Of a stretch of DNA of 64,000 bases, positions 33,674 through 41,794 are shown piece by piece. Below the pieces are notes generated by a model. The model made no database searches. It saw nothing but the letters and a program-made list of their open reading frames with translations, and was not told the DNA's origin. The translations under genes and the position numbers were made by a program. The stretch comes from Gammaproteobacteria bacterium. Lineage in GTDB: Bacteria; Pseudomonadota; Gammaproteobacteria; Arenicellales; Poriferihabitantaceae. The stretch covers positions 124,001 to 188,000 of the forward strand of contig JAUILZ010000002.1 in NCBI GenBank assembly GCA_030432755.1, written 5' to 3'. Numbering within the stretch: position 1 is the first letter of the stretch; every line of letters starts with the position of its first letter.

Positions 33674-34741
33674 TCAGCCAATGGCGTCGATCATCGCGCG
33701 CGCGCAGGTCTCCGTGTCGGCGGTGCCGCCGAGGTCGCGGGTGCGGGCGGCGTCATCGGTGAGCACTGACTCCATCGCCTCTTCCAGCGCTTTCGCCGCG
33801 TCGTCCTCGCCGAGATGTTCCAGCATCATCGCCGCGGTCCATACCGCCGCCACGGGGTTGGCGCTACCCTGGCCGGCGATATCCGGCGCCGAGCCGTGCA
33901 CCGGCTCGAACATGGAGGGGTACTTGCGCTCCGGGTTGATGTTGGCCGCCGGGGCGATGCCGATGGAGCCCGCCACCGCCGGGCCGAGGTCGGAGAGGAT
34001 GTCGCCGAACAGGTTGGAGCCCACCACCACGTCGAACCAGTCCGGGTGCTGGACGAAATGCGCCACCAGGATGTCGATGTGGAACTGGTCGGTGGCGATG
34101 TCCGGGTACTGCTTCGACACCTCGCGGAAGCGCTCGTCCCAGTAGGGCATGGTGTGGACGATGCCATTGGACTTGGTGGCCGAGGTGACCTTCTTGCGTT
34201 CGCGTTTCGCCGCGAGCTGGAAGGCGTAGTGCATGATCCGGTCAACGCCCTGGCGGGTAAAGATCATCTGCTGGGAGACGAATTCGCGGTCGGTGCCGGT
34301 GAAGATGCGCCCGCCGATCTCGGAGTACTCGCCCTCGACGTTCTCGCGCACGACGATGAAGTCGATGTCCTCCGGGCCGCGCCCGGCGAGGGGCGAGGTG
34401 ATGCCTTTCAGCAGGCGCACCGGGCGGATATTGGCGTACTGGTCCATCTCGCGGCGGATGGGAATGAGCAGCCCCCAAAGCGACACGTGGTCGGGCACGC
34501 CCGGAAATCCCACCGCGCCGAGGTAGATGGCGTCGCATTCCTTGAGCTGGTCGATGCCATCCTCCGGCATCATCGCGCCGGTACGTGCGTAGCGTTCGCA
34601 GGACCAGTCGAATTGCTCCCACTCGACGCTGAATCCGAAGCGGGTGGCGGCGGATTCCACCGCGCGCTGTCCCACCGGAATGACCTCGTTGCCGATGCCG
34701 TCGCCGGGAATGGCGGCAATCCTGTATTTTCTGTTGCTCAT
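33674..34741 (-). CDS. Tartrate/D-malate dehydrogenase-type (isopropylmalate dehydrogenase family)
   Basis: NAD-dependent beta-decarboxylating dehydrogenase of 355 residues. The N-terminus YRIAAIPGDGIGNEVIPVG and the segment FIVVRENVEGEYSEIGGR match tartrate dehydrogenase/decarboxylase (TtuC) and D-malate dehydrogenase (DmlA) better than LeuB. Catalytic landmarks NLFGDILSDL and EPVHGSAPDIAGQG are present. The start at 34741 (MSNRKYRIAA) is chosen because the longer open frame upstream is the shadow of the neighbouring hydrolase. Last gene of a five-gene operon. Substrate could be tartrate, malate or a related 2-hydroxy acid. Confidence 0.87.
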   Translation of the reverse strand: MSNRKYRIAAIPGDGIGNEVIPVGQRAVESAATRFGFSVEWEQFDWSCERYARTGAMMPEDGIDQLKECDAIYLGAVGFPGVPDHVSLWGLLIPIRREMDQYANIRPVRLLKGITSPLAGRGPEDIDFIVVRENVEGEYSEIGGRIFTGTDREFVSQQMIFTRQGVDRIMHYAFQLAAKRERKKVTSATKSNGIVHTMPYWDERFREVSKQYPDIATDQFHIDILVAHFVQHPDWFDVVVGSNLFGDILSDLGPAVAGSIGIAPAANINPERKYPSMFEPVHGSAPDIAGQGSANPVAAVWTAAMMLEHLGEDDAAKALEEAMESVLTDDAARTRDLGGTADTETCARAMIDAIG

Positions 34742-34761
34742 GAAATTGATGTGGGTCGTAT

Positions 34762-35646
34762 CTATTGAGTTGCGTGTTGCGCGAGGAACGGCGCCATGCG
34801 CTCCAGCAGTTGTTCCGGGATCTCCTCGGCCAGGTAATGGCCTCCTGGCAGGGATTGCCCGCTGACATCCGCCGCGCGCTCGCGCCATAGCGCCAGGGCG
34901 TCGAAGCAGCGCTCGATCACACCGTCCCGGCCCCAGAGAACCAGCAGCGGACATTCGATCTTGCGACCGCTGTCGGCATCGTCGTGCCCGATGTCGATGC
35001 TCGCCGCCGCGCGGTAATCCTCGCAGGTCGCGTGGATGGTGGCGGGATCGGAGAAGGCGGTAATGTAGTCGTCGAGCGCGTCTTCCGCAAACGGCTCCAG
35101 GCCGGCGGAGCCGCTTCCGCATTTTCGCAACCAGAAGTTGCGCGGGTCGGCGCCGATCATCTCCTCGGGCAGGGGCGCAGGCTGGACGAGGTAGAACCAC
35201 CACCAGTAGGCCTTCGCGAACGCTGCATCCGCGTCGCGGTACATCTCGCGGGTGGGGGCGATGTCGAGCAGCGCCATGGCCGCCACGCGCTCCGCGTGGT
35301 CCAGGGCGAGGCGATGCGCCACCCTTGCGCCGCGGTCGTGACCGCAGACGAGAAAGCGCATGAAACCGAAGTGATCCATCAGCGCGGTCATGTCCACTGC
35401 CATGGCGCGCTTGGAATAGGGTGCGTGGTCCGGCGCGGTGGGTGGTTTCGACGAGCGCCCATAGCCGCGCAGGTCGGGAGCGATGACGGTGTAATCCGCG
35501 GCCAGCGCCGGCGCTACCCGGTGCCACATCGCGTGGGTCTGGGGATAGCCGTGCAGCAGGAGCAGTGGCGGGCCATTGCCGCCGCGTACGCCGTGGAGGG
35601 TGACGCCGTCGCAGTCCACGTCGAAGACGTCGAAACCTTCGAACAT
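34762..35646 (-). CDS. Alpha/beta hydrolase, haloacetate (fluoroacetate) dehalogenase-like
   Basis: 294-residue alpha/beta hydrolase. LLLHGYPQTHAMWHRVAPAL, DLRGYGRSS, the nucleophile elbow VCGHDRGARVAHRLALDH with Asp as nucleophile, EDYRA, and the catalytic His in LPGGHYLAEE together resemble fluoroacetate dehalogenases. In the characterised enzyme a His-Trp-Tyr trio holds fluoride; here the corresponding place reads YWWWF, so Trp seems to replace the His while Trp and the EDY Tyr remain. Epoxide hydrolase activity is an alternative. Twenty bases before the dehydrogenase gene. Confidence 0.75.
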   Translation of the reverse strand: MFEGFDVFDVDCDGVTLHGVRGGNGPPLLLLHGYPQTHAMWHRVAPALAADYTVIAPDLRGYGRSSKPPTAPDHAPYSKRAMAVDMTALMDHFGFMRFLVCGHDRGARVAHRLALDHAERVAAMALLDIAPTREMYRDADAAFAKAYWWWFYLVQPAPLPEEMIGADPRNFWLRKCGSGSAGLEPFAEDALDDYITAFSDPATIHATCEDYRAAASIDIGHDDADSGRKIECPLLVLWGRDGVIERCFDALALWRERAADVSGQSLPGGHYLAEEIPEQLLERMAPFLAQHATQ

Positions 35647-35665
35647 GGCAGCGACGCTGGCCCGA

Positions 35666-36406
35666 TCAGGCAGCCGCAGCGTCGACGAAGTCCGCCATTT
35701 CGCCCATGGTGTTGAAGTAGAAGTCGATGTCGGGGCGTGACGCGACGCGCGCGGTGGCGCCCCAGTTCTCGCTGTCCTTCAGGTACTGGCGGTCGATCCA
35801 GGCATTGGCAAGCCCGAAGGCGCGCGCCTGCTGGTGGTCATGGTGCAGGCTCTGGGCGGTATGCAGGATGCCCGCCTTTTCCACGCCAAGATCCGTGGGC
35901 AGTTTCTCCAGCATGTACTCGAAGTTACGCGGGTTCGGCTTGTAGCTGCCGACGTCCTGGGCGGTGTAGATGGCATCGAACGCGACCCCGAGCTTGCGAT
36001 TGGAGGCCGCGAAGCCGTCGCGGTTGACGTTGGAGAGGATCACCAGCTTGAAATGCTTCTTCAGCCGACGGAGCGCGTCCGCGGAGTCGGGAAAAGCCGG
36101 CCAGAGTGGCACCGAAGCGCCGAAGGCGGCATCCAGTTCGTCGCTGGTTTCGAGATCCAGCGATTCGGCCATCCGGCGATGCACCCGGGTGAGGAGCTCG
36201 GGATAGAGCATGTCCGGGGTCTCCGCCTCCTGCGCGGTCTCCATGGTGGCGAAGGTCTCCAGACCGCTTTGTCGGTCGACGCGATCCACGCCGTTGTGCA
36301 TCAATAGCGGCTGCATTGCGTCCCAGATGCCGGATTCCCAGTCGATGAGGGTGCCGTAGCAGTCGAAGGTCAGGGTGCTGTATCGGGTGATGTCGGTGGC
36401 GTTCAC
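35666..36406 (-). CDS. HAD-superfamily hydrolase, haloacid dehalogenase type II-like
   Basis: 246-residue HAD enzyme. The nucleophile motif LTFDCYGTLIDWESG has the Asp followed by CYGTL, as in L-2-haloacid dehalogenases rather than phosphatases (no second Asp two residues on). Motif II is LVILSNVNR, the Lys is in GSYKPNPRNFEYML, and the acidic end is replaced by HTAQSLHHDHQQARAFGL, typical of this group. It may hydrolyse 2-haloacids or act as a promiscuous phosphatase. It sits 19 bases before the haloacetate dehalogenase-like gene, so two dehalogenase-type folds are co-transcribed. Confidence 0.8.
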   Translation of the reverse strand: MNATDITRYSTLTFDCYGTLIDWESGIWDAMQPLLMHNGVDRVDRQSGLETFATMETAQEAETPDMLYPELLTRVHRRMAESLDLETSDELDAAFGASVPLWPAFPDSADALRRLKKHFKLVILSNVNRDGFAASNRKLGVAFDAIYTAQDVGSYKPNPRNFEYMLEKLPTDLGVEKAGILHTAQSLHHDHQQARAFGLANAWIDRQYLKDSENWGATARVASRPDIDFYFNTMGEMADFVDAAAA

Positions 36407-36416
36407 GGTCGGGGAT

Positions 36417-37199
36417 TCAGTCTTTCAGGGTGAAGTCGTCGGCATCCATGGACGCCGGGAAGTGTTCGCGGAACTCGAGCAAACTGGACATGGAAAGCGC
36501 ATGGGTGGCGACCATGGCGCGGTCGCCGCAGTCCACCAGCGGTTTGCCGAGGAAGTCGAGGATCGCGCTGCCGCCGGAGAAGGTGTTGCCGGTGCGGTCG
36601 GCGCCGAGGCGATTGCAACCGGCGACGTAGGCCTGGTTCTCGATCGCCCGCGCTCGCACCAGGGTGTCCCAGGCGTACTGGCGCGCGTCGGGCCAGTTGG
36701 CGACGTAGAGCGCGAGGTCGTAGTCGGCGCGGTTGCGGCTGAACACCGGGAAGCGCAGGTCGTAGCAGACGAACAGCGCCACCCGCCAGCCACCGAGGTG
36801 CATGACGACACGGTCCTTGCCGCCTGTGAAGTGATGGTGCTCGCCGCCGAAGCGGAACAGGTGACGCTTGTCGTACCAGTCCATGCTGCCGTCGGGGCGC
36901 GCCCAGATCATGCGGTTGCGGTACTCCTCGCCTGCCTTCATCACCAGGCTGCCGGTGATCACCGCGCCGACCTCCGCCGAGCGTTCCCGCATCCAGGCCA
37001 CGGTCTCGCCCTCCATGGTCTCGAAACAGTGCCAGGGCTCGAGATAGAAGCCGGTGCTGAACATCTCCGGCAGCACCACGAGGTCGGTCTTGCCGAGTTT
37101 CTCCAGGTGGTGGTCGTAGCGCGCCCGCGCCGCCGCCGGGTCCTGCCAGTCCATGTCGTCCTGGACGACGCTGACCGTGATGTCCGCAATCGCGTCCAT
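36417..37199 (-). CDS. Omega-amidase / nitrilase-superfamily amidohydrolase (YafV-like)
   Basis: 260-residue carbon-nitrogen hydrolase. The catalytic triad is visible as E45 (VVLPEMFSTGF), K111 (WYDKRHLF) and C145 (LFVCYDLRFP). The MFSTGF signature and overall length match YafV/omega-amidase, which hydrolyses alpha-ketoglutaramate or alpha-ketosuccinamate. It follows a glutamine-transaminase-type aminotransferase gene by 3 bases; the pair is known to drive transamination from glutamine to completion, for example in methionine salvage. Confidence 0.88.
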   Translation of the reverse strand: MDAIADITVSVVQDDMDWQDPAAARARYDHHLEKLGKTDLVVLPEMFSTGFYLEPWHCFETMEGETVAWMRERSAEVGAVITGSLVMKAGEEYRNRMIWARPDGSMDWYDKRHLFRFGGEHHHFTGGKDRVVMHLGGWRVALFVCYDLRFPVFSRNRADYDLALYVANWPDARQYAWDTLVRARAIENQAYVAGCNRLGADRTGNTFSGGSAILDFLGKPLVDCGDRAMVATHALSMSSLLEFREHFPASMDADDFTLKD

Positions 37200-37202
37200 G
37201 AT

Positions 37203-38354
37203 TTACAGCTCCCGCAGGATGTCGGCCGCGCGCGCCAGGGTATCGTTGTTCTTGGCGAAGCAGAAGCGCACAATGCGGGTGTCCGGCGGATCCTGGTAGA
37301 AGGGCGATAGCGGGATCACCGCGACCCCTTTCTCACTCGTGATCCACTCCGCGAAGTCCATGTCCGGCAGGTCAGAGATCTCGCTGTAGTCGGCAAGCTG
37401 GAAATAGGTCCCCGCCGAGGGCAGGAACCTGAAGCGTGAATCCGCCATCTGCTCGCGGAAGAAGTCCCGCTTCTCCTGGTAGAACGCCGACAGGCCGCGG
37501 TAGTTCTCCGGCGCCTCGCGCACGAAGTCCGCCAGCGCCCACTGCATCGGCGTCACCGTGGTGAAGACGTTGAACTGGTGGATCTTGCGAAATTCCGTGG
37601 TGAGCTCCGGCGGCGCGACGCAATAGCCGATCTTCCAGCCCGTGGCATGGTAGGTCTTGCCGAAGGAGAACACGGCGAAGCTCTTCTCCCGCAATTCGGG
37701 ATGGGTAACCACGCCGTGATGGGCGCGCCCGTCGAACACGATGTGCTCGTAGACCTCGTCGGACAGCACGCGGCAGTCGTAAGGGCGGATGGCCTCGGCC
37801 AGCCGATCAAGGTCACCCGTCTCCAGCGTGGTGGCGGTAGGGTTGTGCGGGCTGTTGATGATCACCAGGCGGGTACGCTTGCTCAACGCGTCGCCGAGGG
37901 CGCCCCAGTCGATGCGGTAGTCCGGCAGGATCAGCGGAATATGGATTGTCCGCCCCCCCGCCAGTTCCACCGCGGGCTCGTAGGAATCGTATGCGGGGTC
38001 GAACACGATGACCTCGTCCCCCGGCCCCACCACCGCGTGAATTGCGCAGAGCAGCGCCTCGGTAGCGCCGCTGGTGATCGTGATCTCCGTGTCCGGATCC
38101 ACCTCGACGCCGCTCTCGACGTGGAACTTGTCGGCGATGGCCTGGCGCAGTTCCGGCACCCCGGTCATCGGCGGGTACTGGTTCTTGCCGTGGGCGAGAT
38201 GCCAGGTCACCCGGTCGAGCAGGCGCTGGTCCGGCTCGAAATCCGGGAAGCCCTGGGACAGGTTGATGGCGCCGTGGTCCTGGGCCATTTTCGACATCAC
38301 GGTGAAGATCGTGGTGCCGACGTTTGGCAACTTGCTGTGGACGGGAAGCGGCAT
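37203..38354 (-). CDS. PLP-dependent aminotransferase (methionine/glutamine transaminase, YbdL-like)
   Basis: 383-residue class I/II aminotransferase. Motifs: NLSQGFPDFEPDQRLLD near the N-terminus, NSPHNPTATTLE, the PLP lysine in SFGKTYHATGWKIGY, and the C-terminal RFCFAKNNDTL. The GKTYHATGWK active-site sequence is typical of YbdL/kynurenine-glutamine transaminase K type enzymes that use methionine, aromatic amino acids or glutamine. First gene of the operon with the omega-amidase, HAD hydrolase, dehalogenase-like hydrolase and dehydrogenase. Divergent from xthA. Confidence 0.88.
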   Translation of the reverse strand: MPLPVHSKLPNVGTTIFTVMSKMAQDHGAINLSQGFPDFEPDQRLLDRVTWHLAHGKNQYPPMTGVPELRQAIADKFHVESGVEVDPDTEITITSGATEALLCAIHAVVGPGDEVIVFDPAYDSYEPAVELAGGRTIHIPLILPDYRIDWGALGDALSKRTRLVIINSPHNPTATTLETGDLDRLAEAIRPYDCRVLSDEVYEHIVFDGRAHHGVVTHPELREKSFAVFSFGKTYHATGWKIGYCVAPPELTTEFRKIHQFNVFTTVTPMQWALADFVREAPENYRGLSAFYQEKRDFFREQMADSRFRFLPSAGTYFQLADYSEISDLPDMDFAEWITSEKGVAVIPLSPFYQDPPDTRIVRFCFAKNNDTLARAADILREL

Positions 38355-38487
38355 GGAGGCGTGCTGAAGGAATACGGGAGGGAAGGCGGGGAGTATAGCG
38401 AAATCGCCGCCCGCGCACCGGCGGCGGAAGCGCGCGTCACGGGCTGGTAAACTCCCCGCCCCGAACGACTATCAACTTGCCCGGACC

Positions 38488-39285
38488 ATGAAAGTCATCA
38501 CCTGGAACGTCAACGGCGTGCGCGCCGTGGAACGAAAGAAAGAACTGCAACAACTGCTGACGACCCAGGATCCCGACGTGCTCATGCTGCAGGAGACCAA
38601 GGGCAGTCCGGAACAATTCAGCAACTACCTGAAGGCCCATCCCGACTACCGGCAGCACTACGCCTGCGCGGAGAAGCCGGGCTATGCTGGCACCTCGATC
38701 TGGGTTCGCGGCGCACTCGAGGAAACCCTGGACGATGTCATGTTCATCACCGACATGCCCGGCAATCCAAACGCCGACGAGGGACGCGTCTCGCATCTCA
38801 CATTCCGCCAGGGCGGCGAAACCTGGGACCTGCTATCGATCTACTTTCCCAATGGCGGCAAGAGCGAGCAGGCCTGGGAGGAGAAACTGGTGTTCTACGA
38901 CCGCACCCATGACCTGATGAACGCGCTGCGCGCCGAAGGCCGGGTGGTGCTGGTGGGCGGCGACATGAACGTCGCGCACAACGAGATCGACCTCGCACGG
39001 CCGAAGGAGAACGACGGCAAGATCGGCTTTCACCCGAGCGAACGCGCGTGGATGGACCGGCTCATCGCCGACGGCTGGTCGGACGTCTGGCGCGCGCGCA
39101 ATCCCGGGGTCACCGACGTCTATTCCTGGTGGCACCTGGTCACCCGCGCGCGGGCCCGCAACGTCGGGTGGCGCATCGATTACTTCCTCATGGACAAGGC
39201 GCAGGAGAAACGCGTGAAGCGTATCGACTACCTGATGGACCAGATGGGGTCGGATCATTGCCCCATCGTCATGGAGGTGAAATAG
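38488..39285 (+). CDS. xthA: Exodeoxyribonuclease III
   Basis: AP endonuclease/3' exonuclease of base excision repair, 265 residues. MKVITWNVNGVRAVERK opens the protein; the metal-binding E lies in LMLQETKG, and the active site residues in GGDMNVAHNEIDLARPK and GSDHCPIV. All catalytic positions look intact. Stand-alone gene, divergent from the aminotransferase operon. Confidence 0.93.
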   Translation: MKVITWNVNGVRAVERKKELQQLLTTQDPDVLMLQETKGSPEQFSNYLKAHPDYRQHYACAEKPGYAGTSIWVRGALEETLDDVMFITDMPGNPNADEGRVSHLTFRQGGETWDLLSIYFPNGGKSEQAWEEKLVFYDRTHDLMNALRAEGRVVLVGGDMNVAHNEIDLARPKENDGKIGFHPSERAWMDRLIADGWSDVWRARNPGVTDVYSWWHLVTRARARNVGWRIDYFLMDKAQEKRVKRIDYLMDQMGSDHCPIVMEVK

Positions 39286-39342
39286 CCAGGGCGGGAAACG
39301 CGCCGACCCTCCAGGCGCGCGCGACCCGGGATTCGCGTGGAA

Positions 39343-40224
39343 CTAGCCGGGTTGACGCAACACTTCGAACACGGCCGCCAGCTCGCTGTCGCCGAAGCCC
39401 CTGGCCCGGGCCGACTCGAAGTACCGTGAGATGACCCGCGGCAGACTGCCGCTGACCCCGAGCCGTTCGCTCAGCTTGAACACCATGTCATAGGCCGCGG
39501 CATGCACGTCCAGGGAAGCCTCGTCCAGCGCAAAATCGCGATTCCTGACCCGCATCAGCAGTTTCGTGTCAATTGTATGGTTGTTTGGGCCCAGGATGGC
39601 CTCGATGAAAACGTCCAGTGAAGCACCGGACGCTTCGCACATGGCGGCACCGTGCAGCAACCCTATCGCGCGCGCGTAGTAGCTCGAATAGACGGCCTTG
39701 TCGAACTGTACCGCGGCTCCGGCCTGCTCGCCGACGAGTCTCGGTTTTCCGCCCATCGCCCCCAGTACGATCAGGCTGGAGTCGAATACATTCTTCGAGC
39801 CCGCGTAGACGATCATCGCGGTTTGGCTTCGCACGCTCGCAGGGTAGGCGAGAATGGAGCCCTCGAGATAGGAAACTCCGTTCTCTTCCGCCCATTTCCC
39901 GGTAGAGATCGACTCCTCGGCGGTCATGGTGGTCAGCAGGACGAGAACCTTTCCCGACAGACATTCCGCCACGGATTCCGATTGCAGCACTTCCATCGAC
40001 GCCGCGTGGTCGGTCAGGCAGACGACGACCACGTCGCTGGCGACCGCGAGATCCTCGAGCGAGCCGGCGACGGGGACGCCCAGTTCACGGTAGCGGGCAC
40101 ACTTGTCGGCGCTGCGATTCCACACCCGCAGATCGACTTCGTTCGCCAGCAATCCATCCGCCAGCGCGCTGCCCATCAATCCCAGTCCGACGACTCCAGC
40201 TTTCTGGTTCGTTGCGGCAGCCAC
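39343..40224 (-). CDS. NADPH-dependent imine reductase-like oxidoreductase (beta-HAD superfamily)
   Basis: 293-residue enzyme. The N-terminal Rossmann motif is VVGLGLMGSALADGLL with NRS at the cofactor phosphate site, suggesting NADPH. In 3-hydroxyisobutyrate dehydrogenases a catalytic Lys follows; here the equivalent helix reads AAVQFDKAVYSS, with Asp placed as in imine reductases. The substrate-loop motif YLEGSILAYPASV also matches imine reductases. It would reduce a cyclic or exocyclic imine to an amine. Start GTG at 40224 overlaps the stop of the flavin oxidase gene by one base, so the two are co-translated. Confidence 0.78.
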   Translation of the reverse strand: MAAATNQKAGVVGLGLMGSALADGLLANEVDLRVWNRSADKCARYRELGVPVAGSLEDLAVASDVVVVCLTDHAASMEVLQSESVAECLSGKVLVLLTTMTAEESISTGKWAEENGVSYLEGSILAYPASVRSQTAMIVYAGSKNVFDSSLIVLGAMGGKPRLVGEQAGAAVQFDKAVYSSYYARAIGLLHGAAMCEASGASLDVFIEAILGPNNHTIDTKLLMRVRNRDFALDEASLDVHAAAYDMVFKLSERLGVSGSLPRVISRYFESARARGFGDSELAAVFEVLRQPG

Positions 40225-41627
40225 TATTGGCCTCCCACCTGCGCCGGGCGGATGTTCTGGTTGAAGCGGAATCGATTGTCCGGATCGTACTTCGCCTTGA
40301 TCTCGCGCAGGCGCCTGAAATTGTCGGCGCCGTAGGTATCCTCGAGCTGTTTCTCACCCTCCTCGCCGCCGCCGGGAAAATTGAGGTACATGCGCCCCTC
40401 GTGAGAGTACTTCTGCAGGCGCTGCCAGAAATCGCGCGTCCAGCCGATGTTTGCTTCGTCGTTGTCCGCGCCCTCCCAGACCGAGTCGATCGAGTACATC
40501 CACGGCATCGAACGGTCGCCGAACGCGGTCGCTTCGGCCGCCGGTTCCGCGGTCGCGCCGCCGAAGTTCCAGATCGAGGACAAGGAGTTCGGCGACGGCA
40601 CCGTCGTTACGCCTTCGAGGATGTGGTCGATCACCTCGTCCGTCAGGCCCGCCAGGTAGAGTGACTTCCAGTAGCAGCGGTAATGTCCCGCCGGCATCAG
40701 CTCGTCGAACAGCTTCTGCAACTCGCAGTACGGCAGGCGCCCCGAGAAATCTGTCACCAGAGGCGCAAGTTCACGCAGCGGCTGCATGATCCGCTCGCCC
40801 TCCCCGGCATCGCCGGCGTAAACCGCGGCGATGGTGTACACCTGCTTACCCCAGAACTCGGGTGGAAAATCCTCGCTCTCGGCCACCGTCGAGAATTCGA
40901 CGATCGAGCTGATGCGATCGCTCTTGTCGGCGAGGAAGTCGCGCCAGGCCCTGATCGGTCCAGCGCCGCATTCGAGCGCGTAGATCGGGGCGCAGAACAT
41001 CACTTCCGGGCCGAGCGGGTGCAGGCGAAATTCGAACTCGGTGATGACGCCGAAATTGCCGCCACCGCCACGTACCGCCCAGAATAGGTCCGCGTTCTCC
41101 TGTTCGTTGGCGCGGCGGATCTCGCCGTCACTGGTGACGATCTCGACACCGATCATGTTGTCAATGCACAGACCGTGTCGGCTCCGCAGCCAGCCCATGC
41201 CACCCGACAGCGTCAGCCCGGCGACACCGGTGTCCGAGATCAGGCCACCCGGCGTGGCGAGGCCGTGCGCCTGGCTTGCCGCGTCGACGTCGCCCCAGGT
41301 GGCGCCGCCCGCGACACGGGCGATGCGCGCGTCGGCATCGACGGATACGCCGCGCATCCGCCTGAGATCGATCATGACCCCGCCGTCGCATACCGCGTGT
41401 CCGGCAACATTGTGGCCGCCGCCACGAATCGAGACCGGGTAGTCGTTCTGCCGGGCAAATACCAGCGCCTTCGCGACGTCACGGCTGGACCGGCATTGCG
41501 CGATCATTGCGGGCCTGCGATCGATCATCGCGTTCCATACCGAGCGCGCCGCGTCGTAACCGGCGCTGTCCGGTTCCAATACGATGCCTTCGATATCGGG
41601 TACTTCGGTTCCTGTCGGGTTGGGCAT
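40224..41627 (-). CDS. FAD-linked oxidase, berberine bridge enzyme-like
   Basis: 467-residue flavoprotein of the VAO/BBE family. The covalent FAD histidine lies in SIRGGGHNVAGHAV. The second attachment loop reads GLISDTGVAGLTLSGG without a Cys, so the flavin is likely held by one bond only. The C-terminal BBE segment (YGADNFRRLREIKAKYDPDNRF) is present. ATG at 41627 is chosen since GGAGG lies 5 bases upstream; ATG at 41645 lacks this. Known relatives oxidise amines (nicotine oxidase), alcohols or sugars. Coupled to an imine reductase and divergent from a GlxA-type regulator. Confidence 0.87.
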   Translation of the reverse strand: MPNPTGTEVPDIEGIVLEPDSAGYDAARSVWNAMIDRRPAMIAQCRSSRDVAKALVFARQNDYPVSIRGGGHNVAGHAVCDGGVMIDLRRMRGVSVDADARIARVAGGATWGDVDAASQAHGLATPGGLISDTGVAGLTLSGGMGWLRSRHGLCIDNMIGVEIVTSDGEIRRANEQENADLFWAVRGGGGNFGVITEFEFRLHPLGPEVMFCAPIYALECGAGPIRAWRDFLADKSDRISSIVEFSTVAESEDFPPEFWGKQVYTIAAVYAGDAGEGERIMQPLRELAPLVTDFSGRLPYCELQKLFDELMPAGHYRCYWKSLYLAGLTDEVIDHILEGVTTVPSPNSLSSIWNFGGATAEPAAEATAFGDRSMPWMYSIDSVWEGADNDEANIGWTRDFWQRLQKYSHEGRMYLNFPGGGEEGEKQLEDTYGADNFRRLREIKAKYDPDNRFRFNQNIRPAQVGGQ

Positions 41628-41646
41628 GTTCGCCTCCGGGTCCATG

Positions 41647-41732
41647 TGTCGTGAGATTTCATTGTAGAAACCGGAATCAGCTCCCCACAATTGCCAAAAA
41701 CTACAAAATCAGGGCAAAAAAGACAGGCGACA
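41647..41732. promoter_or_regulatory. Divergent control region with inverted TGTCG(Y) and TTGCC elements
   Basis: Between the oxidase and regulator genes: TTGCC (41691-41695) and GGCAA (41713-41717) form a spaced inverted repeat, flanked by TGTCGT (41647-41652) and GCGACA (41727-41732), also in inverted order. AraC-type regulators of the GlxA group often bind such spaced half-sites. Assignment is tentative. Confidence 0.35.
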
Positions 41733-41794
41733 TGGCATAAGTTACATTAGGGTGCCGAATTTGACATTGGATTCCTTCCGGGAGGAGTTGCCCG

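Noticed and set aside
34742..35527. Upstream extension of the dehydrogenase frame
   Set aside because: Same strand but a different frame of the hydrolase gene; conserved dehydrogenase sequence begins only at 34741.
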